DNA from: Aciduricibacillus chroicocephali
GTDB lineage: Bacteria > Bacillota > Bacilli > Bacillales > Amphibacillaceae
Length of the DNA: 64,000 bases
Assembly (NCBI RefSeq): GCF_030762805.1
Contig: NZ_CP129113.1
Coordinates: 1,440,001 to 1,504,000, forward strand
Direction of reading: 5' to 3'
Every line of letters starts with the position of its first letter. The stretch's first letter is position 1. The notes below the pieces were generated by a model. The model did not search any database, was not told the origin of the DNA, and saw nothing but the letters and a program-made list of their open reading frames with translations. Made by a program: the position numbers and the translations under genes. Below are positions 8,765-17,640 of the stretch, in pieces.

Positions 8765-8806
8765 ACTCCAGCAGCCTGTAATTTATCAGGCTGCTGGAGT
8801 TTTTTA
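8765..8806 (+). terminator. Strong intrinsic terminator
   Basis: A 14-pair stem ACTCCAGCAGCCTG / CAGGCTGCTGGAGT with an 8-base loop is followed by a T run. Confidence 0.92.
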
Positions 8807-8920
8807 AAATTTTTAAAGGGTTTTCCGTTTTGTTGTCGAATTATGTAAATATAGAGAAAACTATAATCAAGAACTCTTTAAATCTTAGGTTAGGCGAAGT
8901 TTTTTAAAATTTACCCTATA

Positions 8921-8966
8921 AAAAGCAAAACCCTCTCGCTCACAGATCGAAGTGAACGGGAGAGGG
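8921..8966 (-). terminator. Terminator of spo0A
   Basis: On the minus strand a long stem (CCCTCTC...GAGAGGG, 8931-8966, with a few mismatches) is followed by TTTTGCTTTTTA. It lies 25 bases past the spo0A stop. Confidence 0.85.
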
Positions 8967-8991
8967 CTAAATCTGAAAACTATTCTAGATG

Positions 8992-9777
8992 TTAAGAAGC
9001 TTTATGTTCCAAACGGAGTCTGTCAGCAACCATTGCAATGAACTCTGAATTCGTCGGTTTTGCTTTGGAAATGCTTACTGTATATCCGAATAAAGCAGAA
9101 ATGGAATCCATATTGCCTCGGCTCCAGGCGACTTCGATGGCGTGACGGATTGCCCGTTCAACTCTCGAAGCTGTCGTATTGAATGCTTTTCCAATATCCG
9201 GATAAAGCACTTTTGTAATTGAGCCAAGCAATTCAACGTCATGGTAAACCATAGTGATTGCTTCACGCAAATACTGATAGCCTTTAATATGTGCCGGAAC
9301 ACCAATTTCATGAATGATATTTGTAATGCTTGCTTCAAGATCATGTTTCTTCCTGAGACCGCTGCCTCCACTGACATGACTGACTGTCTGAATATTAGAA
9401 GGTCTTCCTTGAATCTGGCGAATTTGATCACCGAGATTTTCAATATCAAATGGCTTGAGCATGAAATAGGAAGCACCCATATCTGCTGCCTTTTTCATAA
9501 CCTCTTCCTGACCAAAAGCTGTAAGCATAATAACATTCGGGTAGGAAGATCGGTTCTGCTGTCGCAATTTATTCAAAACAGCTAGTCCATCTATATGAGG
9601 CATGATGATGTCGAGAATAAGTACATCGGGTTCAACTTCATCAAGCAATTCAAGGCAGGATTGTCCGTTAAAAGCTACACCAATAACTTCAATATCCTTC
9701 TGCGTTTCAAAATATTCTTCCATCATACGGATGAGTTCTCTGTTATCATCCACAAGACATAATTTTATCTTGTTCAA
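8992..9777 (-). CDS. spo0A: Sporulation master regulator Spo0A
   Basis: Response regulator of 261 residues, the phosphorelay output that commits the cell to sporulation. The receiver domain (1-120) has acidic D10/D11, phospho-acceptor D56 in LILDIIMP, and K108 in MLKPFD. A variable linker (about 122-150) leads to the very conserved DNA-binding effector domain, with [19 protein letters not shown] and the recognition helix [18 protein letters not shown]. It ends LRLEHKAS as in B. subtilis. The TTG at 9777 is chosen because AAGGAGG lies 8 bases upstream and the protein then starts MNKIKLC, matching Bacillus Spo0A. A sigma-H promoter with an overlapping 0A box lies upstream. Confidence 0.98.
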   Translation of the reverse strand: MNKIKLCLVDDNRELIRMMEEYFETQKDIEVIGVAFNGQSCLELLDEVEPDVLILDIIMPHIDGLAVLNKLRQQNRSSYPNVIMLTAFGQEEVMKKAADMGASYFMLKPFDIENLGDQIRQIQGRPSNIQTVSHVSGGSGLRKKHDLEASITNIIHEIGVPAHIKGYQYLREAITMVYHDVELLGSITKVLYPDIGKAFNTTASRVERAIRHAIEVAWSRGNMDSISALFGYTVSISKAKPTNSEFIAMVADRLRLEHKAS

Positions 9778-9836
9778 ATCTTTTTCCTCCTTATGTAACG
9801 CATACAATACAAGTTCTGTTCTGTCCTATACAACAT

Positions 9837-9863
9837 ATTCGACATAGGAGACATTTATCCTTT
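9837..9863 (-). promoter_or_regulatory. Sigma-H promoter of spo0A with overlapping 0A box
   Basis: Reading the minus strand, AAAGGATAA (-35, RnAGGAwww) is followed after 11 bases by GTCGAAT (-10, RnnGAAT), matching the sigma-H consensus. TGTCGAA at 9838-9844 is a perfect 0A box and overlaps the -10. This supports sigma-H transcription with Spo0A-P feedback, as known for B. subtilis spo0A. Confidence 0.8.
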
Positions 9864-9964
9864 TGAAAAATTGAATTTCTTTGAGTATTTTATTATTTTT
9901 CTTTGATTTGCTTTCGTTTAGTCGTATTTACGCCCTGCTTCTCTTAAATCAGACAAAATACGCC

Positions 9965-9993
9965 AAAAAGACTGCCCTCATCTTCGGACAGTC
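9965..9993 (-). terminator. Terminator of spoIVB
   Basis: GACTGTCC...GGGCAGTC stem read on the minus strand, followed by five T. It lies about 10 bases beyond the spoIVB stop. Confidence 0.85.
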
Positions 9994-10003
9994 TTTTGGC
10001 AGT

Positions 10004-11209
10004 TCAGCTCGCTTTTTTATTACTTTTGTATAAATCAATTCCAGCATCCTGCAGCATCCATTCAATATGAACGCCATATCCGGAAGTTGGATCGTTTACA
10101 AATACATGAGTTACAGCACCAATTACTTTACCATTTTGGATAATCGGGCTTCCGCTCATGCCTTGCACAATACCACCAGTACGTTTTAACAGCTCTTTGT
10201 CCGTAATCTTGACAACCATTCCTTTTGTTGCTGGGTGCTTTTGTGGCACATTGCTTACAATTTCTACATCAAATGCTTCAACTTTCTCGCCTTTTACTAC
10301 TGTAAGAATTTTAGCTGGCCCGTCTTTCACTTCATTGGACAGTGCAATTGGCAATGGCTGATCCATCATGCCATTTGCAAGATCACCATTCAATTTTCCA
10401 AAAATACCAAACGGACTGTTTTTTGTAATATTTCCAAGGTGATGATCTGCAATCGAGAACTTGGCCTGCTTTTCTCCTGGTTGTCCGCTATTCCCCTTTT
10501 CAATTGCTGTTACGGAGGAGCGGACTATCGTTCCGTTATTAATTTCGATCGGTTTTTTCGTATCCATGTCAGAAATTATATGACCTAATGCCCCATACTT
10601 CTTTGAGCCAGGCTCATAAAATGTCATCGTTCCAATCCCTGCTGCAGAATCGCGGATATAAAGACCAAGCTGGTACTCTCCGTTCTTCTTGCTTTTTTTC
10701 GGCATCAATTCAGTTTTAATCATTCTTTCTCCGCGCTTCAACTTAAGGTTAAGCGGCTTTTCTTCAGCACCTGACTTTTCAACATAAGGTTTGACATCTT
10801 CCATATGGTTGATTTTATCGCCATTGATTTCAAGAATTGCATCGCCAACTTTTACCTCTGCTTCTTCCCCGGGTGAAGCTTTACCTGTCTCTGTCGTCAC
10901 AAGATGATGGCCAACAACGAGAACACCGAGCGTTTCCAGCTGGACTCCCAGTGACTGACCTCCAGGAATAACTTTCAGATTTTGAACTGCCGCTTTATCA
11001 ATTTTTCTCTCGGCAGCGGCAGCAGGAATATGCGTTTCTTCAGCAGAAGCGAAAAAGCCGGACTCATCTGTTGTAAATCTGTCGTTAGACAATTGGCTGT
11101 TATCCTGCTTCGCTTGCACACCCGGTGCTGGCATTGCAAAAAGAACAAAGCCGATCATCAGTAAAATGAAGACAGCCCGTAACATGCCTGCTTTGCGTGT
11201 ATCATCCAA
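10004..11209 (-). CDS. spoIVB: SpoIVB serine peptidase (sigma-K checkpoint signal)
   Basis: Secreted forespore peptidase of family S55 (401 residues) that cleaves SpoIVFA to start sigma-K activation. A membrane or signal segment lies near residues 10-32. A PDZ domain follows (about 95-190, with [15 protein letters not shown]). The S55 peptidase domain has [10 protein letters not shown] (catalytic His) and GMSGSP at 350-355 (catalytic Ser). The TTG at 11209 is preferred: AGGAG lies about 9 bases upstream and the protein starts MDDTRKA, resembling B. subtilis. An upstream GTG at 11230 lies ahead of the binding site. It sits beside spo0A and recN as in other Bacilli. Sigma-F/G control is expected from the family but I could not define a promoter. 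Confidence 0.95.
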   Translation of the reverse strand: MDDTRKAGMLRAVFILLMIGFVLFAMPAPGVQAKQDNSQLSNDRFTTDESGFFASAEETHIPAAAAERKIDKAAVQNLKVIPGGQSLGVQLETLGVLVVGHHLVTTETGKASPGEEAEVKVGDAILEINGDKINHMEDVKPYVEKSGAEEKPLNLKLKRGERMIKTELMPKKSKKNGEYQLGLYIRDSAAGIGTMTFYEPGSKKYGALGHIISDMDTKKPIEINNGTIVRSSVTAIEKGNSGQPGEKQAKFSIADHHLGNITKNSPFGIFGKLNGDLANGMMDQPLPIALSNEVKDGPAKILTVVKGEKVEAFDVEIVSNVPQKHPATKGMVVKITDKELLKRTGGIVQGMSGSPIIQNGKVIGAVTHVFVNDPTSGYGVHIEWMLQDAGIDLYKSNKKAS

Positions 11210-11313
11210 ACAGTTCACTCTCCTCTTCACACCCTTGTTCGGGATTTATTTGTCCTTCATAATGTGGCATTCTGAAGGACGAAATAAACTGGTGTATCGT
11301 TTCCTTTTTTAAT

Positions 11314-11354
11314 GAAAAAAGCTGAGAATCCCATGTAACTCGGGATTCTCAGCT
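11314..11354 (-). terminator. Terminator of recN overlapping its stop codon
   Basis: AGCTGAGAATCCC / GGGATTCTCAGCT forms a 13-pair stem (11320-11354), followed on the minus strand by six T. The stem contains the recN stop codon (11349-11351). Confidence 0.92.
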
Positions 11355-13094
11355 TTCAGCCGTTTTCAATTTAAAATGATTTGCAAGCTCAAGCATTTCT
11401 TTAGCATGGATTTTTGCAGTATCCGTTAAAGAAGCACCTGTAATCATTCGGCTCAATTCATCGATTTTTTCATCTGTGTTCAGCTCTCTGACAGATGTTT
11501 CAGTCCGTTCATCTGTTTGCGTCTTACTGATTAACTTATGCGTATCCGACATAGCAGCAACTTGTGGCAAATGTGTAATGCATAGAACTTGTGATGCTTT
11601 AGAAATCTCGAAAATTTTCTCTGCAATTGCTTGTGCTACCCTACCACTTACACCGGTATCCACTTCGTCAAAAATTACACTTGTCACACCTTGATGTCTT
11701 GCAAAAATATTTTTGAGCGCAAGCATGATCCGTGACAGTTCTCCCCCAGATGCAACTTTGTTCAATTCTTTTGGAGGTTCACCAGGGTTAGCTGAAATTA
11801 GAAACTGTACCTGATCAAATCCATTGGCGTTCAGTCTTGCTGAACCGGTTTGAAGCGCTTCAAGAATCTGCGCGTCCGTATCATGCCATTCCGGATTGAA
11901 CCGTATAACGAACTTCGCTTTCTCAAGATAGAGACCTTGAAGTTCTTCATGAATGGCCACCATTAATTCCGCAGCTGCAGCCGATCGGATTTCATGCAAA
12001 TGTTTAGCTTCAAGGAACGCATCATGCGTAAGCTCCCGAATTTCATTTTCAAGTTCATTTAGATGGACATCTTTATTTGTGATCTGTTCCAGTTCTTCTT
12101 CAACCTTTGCCAGATATTCCAACATTTCATTTACAGTAGATCCGTACTTTCGCTTCAAGCGGCTTATTTCATCTAAACGTGCTTCTATATCATTGAGACG
12201 TCCTTCATCATATTGCATCTGGTCACTATAATTACGGATATCATAGGAAAGTTCTTCAATTGCATAATAGGCATTGGACAGTGCTTCAGCTTTTTGAGAA
12301 ATAAACTCATCAGCATCCTGCTGTTCCTGAAGAGCCTGTTCCGCTATGCGTACCCATTCAATTCCCCTTTGCTCTCCATACAGCGCATTGTAAGCCGTCT
12401 GCAAACTTTTATGAACCTTTTCGAAGTTGGCGAGCCTGTTACGTTCATTCTCCAATTCCACATCTTCATTTGGCTGGAGTTCTGCTTGTTCAAGCTCTTT
12501 CTTTTGGAAAGCGAGCAAATCTTGGCGATGACTCATTTCCTGTTCATTTTTACTCCAGCTTTTATAACGGAGTTTTAGCTCGGTTAAGCGTTCATACAGC
12601 TTTCTGTATTCTTCCTTCGCCACGCTGATCTGTTCAGGCCGAAAAGCGTCAAGCAGTTCAATATGGTTGTCAGGTTCCATTAAAGACTGCGTCTCATGCT
12701 GACTATGGATATCAATGAGCGTTTTTCCAAACTCACGTAGAATCGCCAGAGTAACAAGCTTTCCATTTACTCTGCATATGCTTTTTCCGCCAGAAGTGAT
12801 TGTACGCTGCAGAACAGCCATCCCATCCGAAATCTCAACACCGTAAGCAGACCCCGCCTCATAAATTGGATGATCATCCCTGTCAATAAGGAACAGGCCT
12901 TCGATTTCTGCCTTCTTTGCACCATGCCGGACAAATTCAACTGAACCGCGGCCTCCAGCAAGCAATTGTATGGCATCAATAATAATTGATTTCCCCGCAC
13001 CTGTTTCTCCAGTTAGTACGGTTAAACCTTCCTGAAAAGTAACGGATGTTTTATCAATGATCGCAAAATCCTGTATGGACAACTCAGCAAGCAT
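11349..13094 (-). CDS. recN: DNA repair protein RecN
   Basis: SMC-like ATPase of 581 residues acting early in double-strand break repair and competence-linked recombination. Walker A is TGETGAGKS at about 29-37. A long coiled-coil region spans about 155-370. The ABC signature KVASGGELSRIMLALK and Walker B SVIFDEVDTGVSG lie in the C-terminal lobe, followed by CITHLPQVA. The ATG at 13094 has GGGAGG upstream and gives MLAELSIQDFAII; the longer frame to 13115 has no support. It follows ahrC by 24 bases, the usual Bacillus order. Confidence 0.97.
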   Translation of the reverse strand: MLAELSIQDFAIIDKTSVTFQEGLTVLTGETGAGKSIIIDAIQLLAGGRGSVEFVRHGAKKAEIEGLFLIDRDDHPIYEAGSAYGVEISDGMAVLQRTITSGGKSICRVNGKLVTLAILREFGKTLIDIHSQHETQSLMEPDNHIELLDAFRPEQISVAKEEYRKLYERLTELKLRYKSWSKNEQEMSHRQDLLAFQKKELEQAELQPNEDVELENERNRLANFEKVHKSLQTAYNALYGEQRGIEWVRIAEQALQEQQDADEFISQKAEALSNAYYAIEELSYDIRNYSDQMQYDEGRLNDIEARLDEISRLKRKYGSTVNEMLEYLAKVEEELEQITNKDVHLNELENEIRELTHDAFLEAKHLHEIRSAAAAELMVAIHEELQGLYLEKAKFVIRFNPEWHDTDAQILEALQTGSARLNANGFDQVQFLISANPGEPPKELNKVASGGELSRIMLALKNIFARHQGVTSVIFDEVDTGVSGRVAQAIAEKIFEISKASQVLCITHLPQVAAMSDTHKLISKTQTDERTETSVRELNTDEKIDELSRMITGASLTDTAKIHAKEMLELANHFKLKTAES

Positions 13095-13118
13095 TGTCTC
13101 ACCTCCCCAGTTCAAACC

Positions 13119-13568
13119 TTAAAGCATGTTTATGAAACGTTCCTTTATTGTTAGGGCATCTTCTTCAGTCCTGCAAATAATTAGACATGTATCATCACCG
13201 CAAATTGTCCCCATAATTTCTTCCCAGTTCAGATTGTCTATGAGAGCACCCACTGCCTGCGCATTGCCCGGCAATGTTTTCAATACGATAAAATGACTCG
13301 CATGGTCAATTTTCAAAAAGGCATCCATGACGAGCCTTTTCAACTTGTCCAGAGGATTGAAACGCTGGTCTGCAGGAAGACTGTATTTATATTTCCCGAA
13401 AAGTGACGGGACTTTAACTAGATGAAGTTCTTTTATATCTCGTGATACCGTAGCTTGGGTTACATTGTACCCGGCAGCTTTAAGCATATCCACGAGTTCA
13501 TCCTGAGTCTCTACTTCATTATCAGCGATCAACTCGCGAATTTTCACATGTCTTTGGATCTTGCTCAT
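13119..13568 (-). CDS. ahrC: Arginine repressor
   Basis: ArgR/AhrC hexameric regulator of 149 residues controlling arginine biosynthesis and catabolism. The N-terminal winged helix has [28 protein letters not shown]. The C-terminal domain has the arginine-binding [15 protein letters not shown] segment. Its length and the TlyA-AhrC-RecN order are standard for Firmicutes. Confidence 0.96.
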   Translation of the reverse strand: MSKIQRHVKIRELIADNEVETQDELVDMLKAAGYNVTQATVSRDIKELHLVKVPSLFGKYKYSLPADQRFNPLDKLKRLVMDAFLKIDHASHFIVLKTLPGNAQAVGALIDNLNWEEIMGTICGDDTCLIICRTEEDALTIKERFINML

Positions 13569-13588
13569 TTGTTTATTATCCTCCAGTA

Positions 13589-14404
13589 CTATTCCGTCGC
13601 TTTTAAAGCTGCATGTGCTTCAGCAACGGTGTGCTCAATGTCAATTTCTACATCTGGCACTTCTTCGGCTTTCCATTTAAAGTGTGCAAGGAATTCTATA
13701 TTTCCATCGCCACCGGTAATCGGCGAGTATGTAAGACCACACACTACATAGCCAAGGTTCTTTGCAAACGAAAGAATATCTTTGATGACTGCAGCATGAA
13801 CTTTTGCATCTCGAACAATTCCCTTTTTCCCGACCTGTTCTCGTCCGGCTTCAAATTGCGGCTTAATTAGAGCAATAATATCACTACGCTCATCCAGAAT
13901 TTCTGCCAATGGGGGCAGCATAAGCTTTAGAGAAATAAAGGAAACGTCTATGGAAGCTAGATCAGGTGCCCCTTTTGTAAACATATCAGGTGTTGCATGG
14001 CGAAAATTAGTGCGTTCCATAACGACGACACGATCGTCGCTGCGCAATTTCCAGTCGAGCTGATTATAGCCTACATCAACTGCATAGCATAGTTTTGCAC
14101 CATTTTGCAGTGCACAGTCCGTAAATCCTCCCGTTGATGAGCCAACATCAATCATTGTACGGCCTTCTGGTGAAATCGGGAAAACTTGCAGTGCACGCTC
14201 AAGCTTAAGACCACCTCGGCCTACATACGGTATGACCCGGCCTTTTATTTCCAATGGAATATCGTCTTCAACTTTTACACCCGGCTTGTCCATTCTCTCG
14301 GTTCCGGAAAATACGAGGCCAGCCATGATAGCTCGTTTCGCTTTTTCCCTTGTTTCAATTAATTCTCTTTCAACGAGTAGTACATCAAGTCTTTTCTTTC
14401 CCAT
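13589..14404 (-). CDS. tlyA: TlyA family rRNA 2'-O-methyltransferase (YqxC)
   Basis: Protein of 271 residues with an N-terminal S4 RNA-binding domain (about 5-65, [21 protein letters not shown]) and a FtsJ-like methyltransferase domain. The SAM motif reads [17 protein letters not shown] and a KPQFEAGRE motif follows. TlyA proteins methylate cytidines of 16S and 23S rRNA; activity of the Bacillus member YqxC is inferred from the family. It lies 15 bases after dxs and 20 bases before ahrC. Confidence 0.92.
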   Translation of the reverse strand: MGKKRLDVLLVERELIETREKAKRAIMAGLVFSGTERMDKPGVKVEDDIPLEIKGRVIPYVGRGGLKLERALQVFPISPEGRTMIDVGSSTGGFTDCALQNGAKLCYAVDVGYNQLDWKLRSDDRVVVMERTNFRHATPDMFTKGAPDLASIDVSFISLKLMLPPLAEILDERSDIIALIKPQFEAGREQVGKKGIVRDAKVHAAVIKDILSFAKNLGYVVCGLTYSPITGGDGNIEFLAHFKWKAEEVPDVEIDIEHTVAEAHAALKATE

Positions 14405-14419
14405 AGTCGCCTTCCTTTA

Positions 14420-16189
14420 TTAAGCATGTTCACGCTCTAATACAAGTCTTGTACATTGTTCAGCAATCACATTTTCAGTTAGACCGGCAGCAGTCCGCAG
14501 CTCTTCATCACTGCCTATCCCATAAAATATGTCATCTAGTCCTAGCCGGCGAATAATTGAGCCACTATATCCATGGTCAGCTGCATATTCAAGTACTGAA
14601 CTCCCAAAGCCTCCAGCCAGAACACTCTCTTCCAGTGTAAGAATCGGAATTTGTTGCTTAAATAAACTTTCAAGGAGAGCCTCGTCAAGCGGTTTAATAA
14701 ACCTTGCGTTGATCACCATGATGCTTAGACCACATTCAGCTAAACTTTCTGCTGTATTCATTGCCTTTCTAAGAATAGGACCAAAAGTAATGATTGCTGC
14801 ATCTGTCCCATTTTTAAGGACTTGCCATTTGCCAATTTCAAGTTTCTTTATCGGCTCTACACCAAGCCAGTCATCAACTTTGCCACGCGGATAGCGAAGC
14901 GCAATCGGTCCTTCTGAGTACTCGAGCGCAAACCTTGTCATCATATTACACTCGACTTCGCATGAGGGCATCATGAGTATCATATTCGGCAGGCTGCGAA
15001 GAAAGGCAATATCAAAAACACCGTGATGTGAATCACCATCAGCTCCTGAAAATCCTGCACGGTCAATTCCGAATGCGACGTTTAAATTTTGTCGGCACAC
15101 ATCATGAACTACCTGATCATAGCCACGTTGCAGAAAGGTAGAATAGATCGGTAAGAACACCTTGCCTCCTGCATTCGCCATTCCGGCTGCCAATGTCACA
15201 GCATGCTGTTCGGCAATTCCTGTATCAATCAGGCGATCCGGATACCGATCCCCGAATTCAACCAGCCGGGAGCCAACAATCATGGCAGGTGTGATCACTG
15301 TGAAAAAGTTGGTTTCTGCTATATCAAGAAGTGCATCAGCCACTGTTTGACTGTAATCTTTCAAAGTTATATCAGTAGTTGTTGGCTCACCTGTATAAGG
15401 ATCATATGGTGCGACCCCATGCCCTTTTGAAAGCAGATCATTTTCTGCAGGCAGCCAGCCTTTGCCTTTTTCTGTTCGCACATGGATAAAAACTGGGCTA
15501 TCAGTTAATTTTGCTTCCTGAAAACAATCAATCAGTTCGGATATGCAATGGCCATTAACTGGGCCTAAATAATGAATCCCAATCTTTTCGAAAAATGTTT
15601 TCCTGAAATGCAAATCATCATCGGCGAAAAAGTTCTTAAGCGCTCCAATATTCGGCGAAATTGACATGCCATTATCATTCAGCACTACAGTCACTTTCCG
15701 TCCGCTATCTCCCAAATGGTTAAGTGCTTCCATGGCCATTCCGCCAGTTAGCGCCCCATCACCGATTATTGCAATGACATGGCCGCTTCTTCCGGTATTG
15801 TCACGGACGATTGCATGACCTAGTGCAGCAGAAAGGGAGGTGGAACTGTGCCCCGCCTCCCAAATGTCGTGGACACTTTCTCCTCGATGAATAAAACCGG
15901 ACATGCCACTCTTCTTTCTCAAAAAAGGAAACATTGAAGAACGGCCAGTCAGGATTTTATGAACGTATGTCTGATGCCCAATATCCCAGATTAACTGATC
16001 CTCAGGACTATTATATATCTTATGAAGAGCGATTGTCAGTTCGCATACTCCAAGATTAGAGCCAAGATGTCCGCCTGTCTTGGAAAGCTGGCCAATTAAA
16101 AAAGAACGAATTTCACTAGCCAGGTTCTCCAATTGCTCAACATCCAGCTCTTTCAAGAAAGCTGGACTTTCAATTGACGATATTTCCAT
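14420..16189 (-). CDS. dxs: 1-deoxy-D-xylulose-5-phosphate synthase, shortened
   Basis: Thiamine-dependent first enzyme of the MEP isoprenoid pathway, 589 residues against the usual 620-635. Active-site segments are intact: TGGHLGSNLG, GDGALTGGMA, NDNGMSISPN, GIAEQHAVTLAAG, STFLQRGYDQ, DRAGFSGADGDSHHG and ALRYPRG. Between NIGAL and YLGPVNGH only about 22 residues remain where about 60 are usual. This removes most of the surface region that is poorly ordered in known DXS structures. The ATG at 16189 has AAGGAG 10 bases upstream; the longer frame to 16249 has no support. It lies after ispA as in B. subtilis but separated by 331 bases with its own promoter. Confidence 0.93.
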   Translation of the reverse strand: MEISSIESPAFLKELDVEQLENLASEIRSFLIGQLSKTGGHLGSNLGVCELTIALHKIYNSPEDQLIWDIGHQTYVHKILTGRSSMFPFLRKKSGMSGFIHRGESVHDIWEAGHSSTSLSAALGHAIVRDNTGRSGHVIAIIGDGALTGGMAMEALNHLGDSGRKVTVVLNDNGMSISPNIGALKNFFADDDLHFRKTFFEKIGIHYLGPVNGHCISELIDCFQEAKLTDSPVFIHVRTEKGKGWLPAENDLLSKGHGVAPYDPYTGEPTTTDITLKDYSQTVADALLDIAETNFFTVITPAMIVGSRLVEFGDRYPDRLIDTGIAEQHAVTLAAGMANAGGKVFLPIYSTFLQRGYDQVVHDVCRQNLNVAFGIDRAGFSGADGDSHHGVFDIAFLRSLPNMILMMPSCEVECNMMTRFALEYSEGPIALRYPRGKVDDWLGVEPIKKLEIGKWQVLKNGTDAAIITFGPILRKAMNTAESLAECGLSIMVINARFIKPLDEALLESLFKQQIPILTLEESVLAGGFGSSVLEYAADHGYSGSIIRRLGLDDIFYGIGSDEELRTAAGLTENVIAEQCTRLVLEREHA

Positions 16190-16480
16190 CCATGCCACTC
16201 CTTTGTTCATGAAGTACGCTAGAAATAACAACAGACATACCAAAACCAATTTTAATTACACCATTGCCGAAGCTGGTAAATTCATCTACATTCAAAAAGA
16301 TCGGCTCAATTTCTTTTACTCCACAAGACCCGTTGCCGCCATCCCATGAATGGTCATTACTGTAATGAAGTTAATGCCATCATCAGAATATCAACAATGA
16401 TCAGATCAAGAAAAAACAGCCGCTAGCACAAATGTGATAACGGCAACAATCGTTCTAAATTTTAAGAAATCACTATGATC
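16190..16480 (-). other. Long dxs leader with decayed coding-like sequence
   Basis: The 331 bases between ispA and dxs hold no intact gene with a ribosome binding site. On the minus strand one frame reads MDHSDFLKFRTIVAVIT and later, past stops, INFITVMTIHGMAATGLVE. A second frame then reads NDHSWDGGNGSCGVKEI and runs on for about 40 open codons. The pieces look protein-like but are broken by stops and a frame change. The first loosely recalls a membrane helix pair of heme-copper oxidase subunit I (xxTxHG). I read it as a possible gene remnant; a structured leader RNA is the alternative. Confidence 0.3.
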
Positions 16481-16481
16481 C

Positions 16482-16490
16482 ATTATAACA
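16482..16490 (-). promoter_or_regulatory. Extended -10 promoter upstream of dxs
   Basis: On the minus strand TGTTATAAT is a full extended -10 just after the ispA stop. It would give a dxs transcript with a leader of nearly 290 bases. Confidence 0.45.
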
Positions 16491-16520
16491 CAGCCCCGAA
16501 GACGCAAACCAACAAGTAGA

Positions 16521-17405
16521 TCAGTGATCTCGTCTGCTGATGTGATCAATCAACAGCATCAAATAGGAGTCAGCAGCGCCCGCTTCTACAAGAGCTGTTT
16601 TTGCTTTTTGCACATAAATCTCTTTCATTTCCTCAGCTCCATCTAAACCGAGAAGCTTCGGATAAGTACTTTTTTCATTGGCAACATCACTGCCAACGGG
16701 TTTGCCCAGCTTTTCCGGATCACCCGTAACATCAAGCAAATCATCCTGTACTTGAAAGATCAAACCAAGATAGTGGGCAAATTCTTTCAAATGGGAGAGC
16801 TGCTCTGCGGATGCTTTTCCAAGATAGGCACCGGCATGGATGGCGAACTCAAGAAGAGCGCCCGTTTTTAGAGCATGTATCCTTTCAAGCTCAGCGAGAC
16901 TGGCCGGTTTCCTTTCAGCTTCCATATCAAGAATCTGACCAGCTACCATACCTTCAGGACCGCTGGCGGATGCTAACATTTTAATCAATTGCACCTTTTC
17001 AGTATCAGACAGCTCGGGGTCTCCAGCAATTAGCTCAAAACTATAAGTAAGGAGAGCATCACCCGCAAGAATGGCTGTCGCTTCATCGAATTTTTTGTGG
17101 TTAGTCAGTTTACCTCTCCGGTAATCATCATCATCCATTGCCGGCAAATCATCGTGAATCAGTGAGTATGTATGAATCATCTCAAGAGCAAGTGCGGAAG
17201 ACTGGATTTTTTTCGGATTACTGTCATAAGCTGCGTTACTGGCAGCAAGCAATACTGGACGAAGGCGTTTGCCTCCTGCTTGCAATGAGTAAGCCATAGA
17301 GTCTTTCAGATTATTGGGTATATCCAATCTCCCAAGCACATCATCCATCTCTTGTAGAAGCATGACCTTCTGCTCTTCCATAAATTTAATCAGTGCCTGA
17401 TGCAC
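16521..17405 (-). CDS. ispA: Farnesyl diphosphate synthase
   Basis: Short-chain trans-prenyltransferase of 294 residues that condenses IPP with DMAPP and geranyl diphosphate. The first aspartate-rich motif is DDLPAMDDDDYRRG and the second is QVQDDLLD. The chain starts with a GTG at 17405, two bases past the xseB stop, with AGGGGG upstream. This gives the family length; longer in-frame starts fall inside xseB. It ends SRRDH as in B. subtilis. Confidence 0.95.
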   Translation of the reverse strand: MHQALIKFMEEQKVMLLQEMDDVLGRLDIPNNLKDSMAYSLQAGGKRLRPVLLAASNAAYDSNPKKIQSSALALEMIHTYSLIHDDLPAMDDDDYRRGKLTNHKKFDEATAILAGDALLTYSFELIAGDPELSDTEKVQLIKMLASASGPEGMVAGQILDMEAERKPASLAELERIHALKTGALLEFAIHAGAYLGKASAEQLSHLKEFAHYLGLIFQVQDDLLDVTGDPEKLGKPVGSDVANEKSTYPKLLGLDGAEEMKEIYVQKAKTALVEAGAADSYLMLLIDHISRRDH

Positions 17406-17406
17406 G

Positions 17407-17640
17407 TTACTCTTCCCCCTGTACGTCAAATGGTTCCAGATTTCCTTGCTCATTCATAATCTGAACCATTTTATCCTGAACGGATACGAGCTTATCATTG
17501 CATAATTTGGAAAGCTTCATGCCTTCCTGATAATAGTCGATCGCCTTTTCAAGAGGAACATCCCCCGCTTCAAGCTTCTCGACAATGTCTTCCAATTGTT
17601 TCATTGCTTCTTCAAAAGACAATTGTTCCTGCTCAGCCAT
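17407..17640 (-). CDS. xseB: Exodeoxyribonuclease VII small subunit
   Basis: Protein of 77 residues with the XseB helical hairpin: [27 protein letters not shown] and [16 protein letters not shown]. It starts at ATG 17640, overlapping the xseA stop by 8 bases, so it is translationally coupled to its partner. Confidence 0.95.
   Translation of the reverse strand: MAEQEQLSFEEAMKQLEDIVEKLEAGDVPLEKAIDYYQEGMKLSKLCNDKLVSVQDKMVQIMNEQGNLEPFDVQGEE

Noticed and set aside
11231-11320. Sigma-F/sigma-G promoter for spoIVB
   Set aside because: A loose GTTTA...CACATTATG pair exists but the match is too poor to call.
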